Below are positions 60,981 to 64,000 of a stretch of 64,000 nucleotides of DNA, one piece after another. Made by a program: the position numbers and the translations under genes. Each line of letters opens with the position of its first letter. Within the stretch, counting starts at the first letter, position 1. The notes under the pieces are model-generated. The model was given only the letters and a program-made list of their open reading frames with translations, was not told the origin of the DNA and did no database searches. The stretch is from Streptomyces sp. SAT1 (GTDB lineage Bacteria > Actinomycetota > Actinomycetes > Streptomycetales > Streptomycetaceae): assembly GCF_001654495.1 (NCBI RefSeq), contig NZ_CP015849.1, positions 1,936,501 to 2,000,500 of the forward strand. Reading direction: 5' to 3'.

Positions 60981-61526
60981 TCAGATGCGGACGAACTGGG
61001 AGGAGTCGAGGGTCAGGGTCTGGTCGGCGACGGGGATGCGGATCTCGTCCCCGAAGGCGCCCGACTCCTCGTGCCGGTAGACGCCGTCCTCGGGCCGGGT
61101 CAGCAGGGTCCAGCGGGCGCTGAGCACGTCGACGACGAGGTAGGCGGGGATGCCGCGCAGCGCGTAGTGGTCGGGCTTGGTGCTGTAGTCGCGGTTCCTG
61201 CTCTCGGGGGAGACGACTTCGACGACGAAGGGCAGCAGCGACTCGCTGACCTCGCTCTTGTCCGTACGGACCTGCTCCAGCCGCACGGCGGACGCGTCGG
61301 GCTCCGGCTTGTAACCCTCCCGGGGAGGGATGACACCGAACTCGCTGATCGGCGTCCATCCCGGCAGCCGTTCCTCGATCTGATTCTCGATGCGCCGCTG
61401 CGTGATCCTGTGCGCGTAGGTGACCGGTACCAAGGTGAGCCCGTTCCTCGTCAGCCGGAGGCGTGCGCTCCTGGGCACCTCCATGGCCTCCTGCATGGAC
61501 TCGACCCAATTGCCGGCGATCGTCAT
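60981..61526 (-). CDS. Uma2 family endonuclease-like protein
   Basis: A 181-residue Uma2 (DUF820) protein with a restriction-endonuclease-like fold. PD-(D/E)xK-type residues are visible: Asp in PEPDASAVR, Glu in PFVVEVVSPES and Lys in DYSTKPDHYALRGI. GIPAYLVVDV is the typical next strand. The family is greatly expanded in Streptomyces and cyanobacteria, with unclear biology. The ATG at 61526 has AGGAGG five bases upstream. No partner gene is apparent; the SARP gene follows on the same strand 79 bases away. Confidence 0.88.
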   Translation of the reverse strand: MTIAGNWVESMQEAMEVPRSARLRLTRNGLTLVPVTYAHRITQRRIENQIEERLPGWTPISEFGVIPPREGYKPEPDASAVRLEQVRTDKSEVSESLLPFVVEVVSPESRNRDYSTKPDHYALRGIPAYLVVDVLSARWTLLTRPEDGVYRHEESGAFGDEIRIPVADQTLTLDSSQFVRI

Positions 61527-61675
61527 GGCCACCTCCTCAGTCGACTTGATGACAGCGTAACGACTACCAGGAACCGAGGACCCGCCGCAGCACGTTCCCC
61601 CCGTGTCACCGGTACGGTCGACCCCACCCGCCGGTCGCGCCCGGCACCGGACCCGTCCTTTGGAGCGCCCCGACC

Positions 61676-62476
61676 ATGACCACCGCCACCGCCCGCCGCG
61701 GCGACCGCCGGATCAGCCCCGTGTTCCTGGGGATCCTGGCCGTCACCGCCGTCACCGGGTGGGCCACCTGGACCGGGTTCGCCGAGCGGCCCGGCGTCGC
61801 GGTGTTCCTGTTCGTGACGGCTGCCTGGATCGTCTCGCTGTGCCTGCACGAGTACGCGCACGCCCGCACCGCGCTGCACAGCGGTGACATCACGGTCGGC
61901 GCGAAGGGCTATCTGACGCTGAACCCGCTGAAGTACACGCACGCGCTGCTGAGCGTCGTGCTGCCGGTGATCTTCGTGATCATGGGCGGGATCGGGCTGC
62001 CCGGCGGCGCGGTCTTCATCGAGCGGGGCCGGATCCGGGGCCGCTGGCGGCACAGCCTGGTCTCGGCGGCCGGGCCGCTGGCCAACGTGCTGTTCGCGGC
62101 GGTGTGCACCGCGCCGTTCTGGCTGGACGCGCTGGACGGGGTGCCGGGCGACTTCCGGTACGCGCTCGCCTTCCTCGCGCTGCTCCAGGTCTCGGCCGCG
62201 CTGCTGAACTTCCTGCCGGTTCCTGGTCTGGACGGCTACGGCGTGCTGGAGCCGTGGCTGTCGCAGGGGCTGAAGCGGCAGGTGGAGCCGTTCGCGCCGT
62301 TCGGACTGCTGTTCGTCTTCGCGCTGCTGTGGCTGCCCTCGGTCAACAGCGCCTTCTTCGACGCGGTCCACGCGATCCTGGGCCATCTGGGCGTGGACGG
62401 CCCCGACCGCTACTGCGGCCAGGAGCTGTACCGCTTCTGGCAGGGGACGAACGAGTACTGCGCGGTCAGCCGGTGA
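61676..62476 (+). CDS. M50 family membrane metalloprotease
   Basis: A 266-residue site-2-protease-like enzyme that cleaves substrates inside the membrane. The zinc motif HEYAH lies at 58-62 within the second hydrophobic segment (43-65), and the third ligand is Asp186 in NFLPVPGLDGYGVL. Other hydrophobic segments lie at about 15-33, 90-110, 128-148 and 163-180, plus one near 208-222. No PDZ domain is present, as in the short Rv-type branch. Possible roles are regulated proteolysis of anti-sigma factors or membrane proteins; no partner gene is adjacent. Convergent with the small membrane gene at 62466. Confidence 0.9.
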   Translation: MTTATARRGDRRISPVFLGILAVTAVTGWATWTGFAERPGVAVFLFVTAAWIVSLCLHEYAHARTALHSGDITVGAKGYLTLNPLKYTHALLSVVLPVIFVIMGGIGLPGGAVFIERGRIRGRWRHSLVSAAGPLANVLFAAVCTAPFWLDALDGVPGDFRYALAFLALLQVSAALLNFLPVPGLDGYGVLEPWLSQGLKRQVEPFAPFGLLFVFALLWLPSVNSAFFDAVHAILGHLGVDGPDRYCGQELYRFWQGTNEYCAVSR

Positions 62477-62651
62477 CGGAGCCGCCGCGGGCCGCGCGGC
62501 CCCGGCGCAGGTAGTACCAGGTCATGTTGGACGACAGTCCGGCCAGCAGGACCCACACGATCCCCAGCCAGCTGCCCTGGACGAAGGAGACGACGGCCGC
62601 GGCCACGGTGAGCACGCAGACGATCAGGGCGTAGAGGGCGAGGCGGGGCAT
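62466..62651 (-). CDS. small two-helix membrane protein (61 aa)
   Basis: A 61-residue protein of two hydrophobic segments (about 4-23 and 28-47) and a basic tail RRGRAARGG. CAGGAG lies nine bases before the ATG at 62651. Its 3' end overlaps the M50 gene by 11 bases. Unknown function; conserved small membrane proteins of this type occur in Streptomyces. Coding is supported by start, ribosome site and hydrophobic pattern. Confidence 0.7.
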   Translation of the reverse strand: MPRLALYALIVCVLTVAAAVVSFVQGSWLGIVWVLLAGLSSNMTWYYLRRGRAARGGSVTG

Positions 62652-62749
62652 GGGGGCGGACTCCTGTCGGGGACACGGGGGCACTGCTCGGGACTGCTTC
62701 GCCGACCAGTGTCCCCCATGCGCGTCCCGGACCGGTGCGCGGGCGGTGC

Positions 62750-63454
62750 TCAGACGTCGGTGAGCCGCAGCCCCGCGTGCGCCTTGTAGCGGCGGTTGAC
62801 GGAGATCAGGTTGGCGACCAGCGACTCCACCTGGTGGGCGTTGCGCAGCCGCCCGGCGAAGACCCCGCGCATCCCGGGGATCCGGCCGGCCAGCGCCTGC
62901 ACGATCTCCACGTCGGCGCGCTCCTCGCCGAGGACCATCACATCGGTGTCGATCCGCTCGATCGCGGGGTCCTGGAGCAGGACGGCCGACAGGTGGTGGA
63001 AGGCGGCGGTCACCCGCGAGCCGGGCAGCAGGGCGGCGGCCTGCTCGGCGGCGCTGCCCTCCTCGGGGGTGAGCGCGTAGGCGCCCTTCTTGTCGAAGCC
63101 GAGGGGGTTGACGCAGTCCACGACGAGCTTGCCGGCCAGTTCCTCGCGCAGGGACTCCAGGGTCTTGCCGTGGCCCTCCCAGGGCACCGCGACGATCACG
63201 ACGTCGCTGCGGCGGGCGGTCTCGGCGTTGTCGGCGCCCTCGACGCCGTGCCCGATCTCCTCGGCCGCCGCCCGCGCCCGGTCGGCGGCCCGCGAGCCGA
63301 TGATCACCTTCTGGCCGGACCGGGCGAACCGCTGGGCGAGCCCCTTGCCCTGCGGGCCGGTCCCGCCGAGCACGCCGACGACCAGTCCGGAGACGTCGGG
63401 CAGGTCCCAGGGGTCCTTGGCGGGGGCCTTCTGTGCACTGTCGGTAGAGGTCAT
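62750..63454 (-). CDS. npdG: F420H2:NADP+ oxidoreductase
   Basis: A 234-residue enzyme that exchanges hydride between coenzyme F420 and NADP. The N-terminal Rossmann motif is VVGVLGGTGPQGKGLAQRFA; GSRAADRARAAA after the second strand suits NADP. VVDCVNPLGFDKKG and the C-terminal NAHQVESLVANLISVNRRYKAH are family-typical. It supplies reduced F420 for oxidoreductases. It lies 98 bases upstream of the small membrane gene on the same strand; no other F420 gene is nearby. Confidence 0.92.
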   Translation of the reverse strand: MTSTDSAQKAPAKDPWDLPDVSGLVVGVLGGTGPQGKGLAQRFARSGQKVIIGSRAADRARAAAEEIGHGVEGADNAETARRSDVVIVAVPWEGHGKTLESLREELAGKLVVDCVNPLGFDKKGAYALTPEEGSAAEQAAALLPGSRVTAAFHHLSAVLLQDPAIERIDTDVMVLGEERADVEIVQALAGRIPGMRGVFAGRLRNAHQVESLVANLISVNRRYKAHAGLRLTDV

Positions 63455-63593
63455 GGGCCGACTCTACGTCCGCGGCCCCTCCCCCACCCGTCCGGGTGAG
63501 CCGGGTCAGCGGTGCCGCCCGGTGTCCCCGGTGCGGGCGAACCGGGTGCGAACTGCGCGTCGGCAGCGGCCGTTTGGGGCAGTATGCGCTCCC

Positions 63594-64000
63594 ATGGACG
63601 CCGTACGGGTCGCGCTGCTGCGCGAAGTGCTCGCCGGGACCGAGTGGTTGGACACCACCCGGCGGTTCGCGGGGGCGCTGCGCGGGTCGGTGGTGGCGCA
63701 CGGGGGCGGGCTGCTGCTGGTGGGCACGCCGGAGCACGAGCCGTGGCATCTGGCCGCGCACCTGGTGGACGAGGCCGCCTGGTCGGGCACGCCGGAGCTG
63801 GCGCCCACCCTGGTGCGGCACGGCGCGGGTCCGGCGGATCCGGCGCACCTCGCGGTCGGGCTCGGCCGGCTGGCGGCGGCCCGGCGCGGCGAGACGCTGC
63901 TGGTGGTGGCGCCCGAGGTGCCCGGCGGAGGGGGCGAGCCCGCGGAGCTGCTGACGCGGGTGCGCGATGTGCGGCGGGCCGGGGCGACGGTGCTGGCGCT
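63594..64000 (+). CDS. hypothetical protein, 3' end beyond the window
   Basis: An open frame from ATG 63594 that runs off the right edge after 135 residues. It reads MDAVRVALLREVLAGTEWLD at the start and then an alternation of strands and helices (GGLLLVGTPEHEPWHLAAHLVDEA). Strong Streptomyces third-position bias and a long leader without other frames support coding. No domain recognised in this part. Confidence 0.75.
   Translation, partial: MDAVRVALLREVLAGTEWLDTTRRFAGALRGSVVAHGGGLLLVGTPEHEPWHLAAHLVDEAAWSGTPELAPTLVRHGAGPADPAHLAVGLGRLAAARRGETLLVVAPEVPGGGGEPAELLTRVRDVRRAGATVLA

Noticed and set aside
56636..61123. Very long Gly-rich plus-strand frame across the ABC permease and SARP genes
   Set aside because: It lies opposite the SARP gene, which has full domain structure. 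The frame shows only low-complexity sequence.
1..64000. tRNA, rRNA or CRISPR array
   Set aside because: No cloverleaf with conserved T-loop sequence and no regularly spaced direct repeats were found by eye.

Overview
The window is very GC-rich with strong G/C third codon positions, polypurine ribosome sites and many candidate leaderless starts, which is typical of a Streptomyces chromosome. Gene content and order (glnA, glnII, malEFG, glnE, glnA2, nadE, panB, a large SARP regulator) match the conserved core region known from S. coelicolor around its glutamine synthetase genes. I assign this from memory of synteny, not from a search. I see no rRNA, tRNA or CRISPR array.

Layout. 0-5.9 kb: small conserved membrane proteins, GSI glutamine synthetase (glnA) behind a two-unit GlnR box, a small secreted protein and an htpX-pspAB pair. 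5.9-11 kb: an alpha/beta-hydrolase fused to a phosphotransferase, a polysaccharide deacetylase, an ArsC-like protein and GSII (glnII) with a second GlnR box of identical geometry. 11-20.7 kb: small peptides, a winged-helix protein, a reductase, a two-component system, a membrane-anchored protein with sigma-factor-like N-terminus, a diiron hydrolase/ferredoxin-reductase/TetR unit, and a truncated isomerase remnant. 21-27.3 kb: maltose/maltodextrin locus malE-malF-malG-alpha-glucosidase-malR. 28.3-31.3 kb: glnE.

33-40 kb is an accessory region. It holds a TM protein, a GntR regulator with three TCTAGA-type operators and an anti-sigma-like ATPase. Next to these lies a block of visibly lower GC (48-50% in sampled lines) encoding a two-gene Hachiman antiphage system (hamA nuclease, hamB helicase). 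To the right of hamB are a frameshifted GntR gene and the C-terminal remnant of a tyrosine recombinase. A decayed copy of the 3' end of glnA2 lies at 35688-35752, and the intact 3' end lies at 40017-40097. The two share 24 of 25 bases in the core, so I read 35.73-40.09 kb as an integrated, now largely immobile element inserted at the 3' end of glnA2.

40-64 kb returns to core genes: glnA2, flavohemoglobin hmp with its NsrR regulator and a palindromic operator, a DUF3105-DUF305 pair, a secreted S53 peptidase, nadE, panB, a DHA2 efflux pump with TetR operator, an EEP-family phosphatase, a DHA1 pump, a DrrAB-type ABC exporter, a SARP-NB-ARC regulator, Uma2, an M50 protease, an F420:NADP oxidoreductase and one gene running off the right edge.

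Main functional theme: nitrogen assimilation (glnA, glnII, glnE, glnA2 under GlnR-like boxes), with maltose uptake, nitric oxide defence and an acquired phage-defence element between them.
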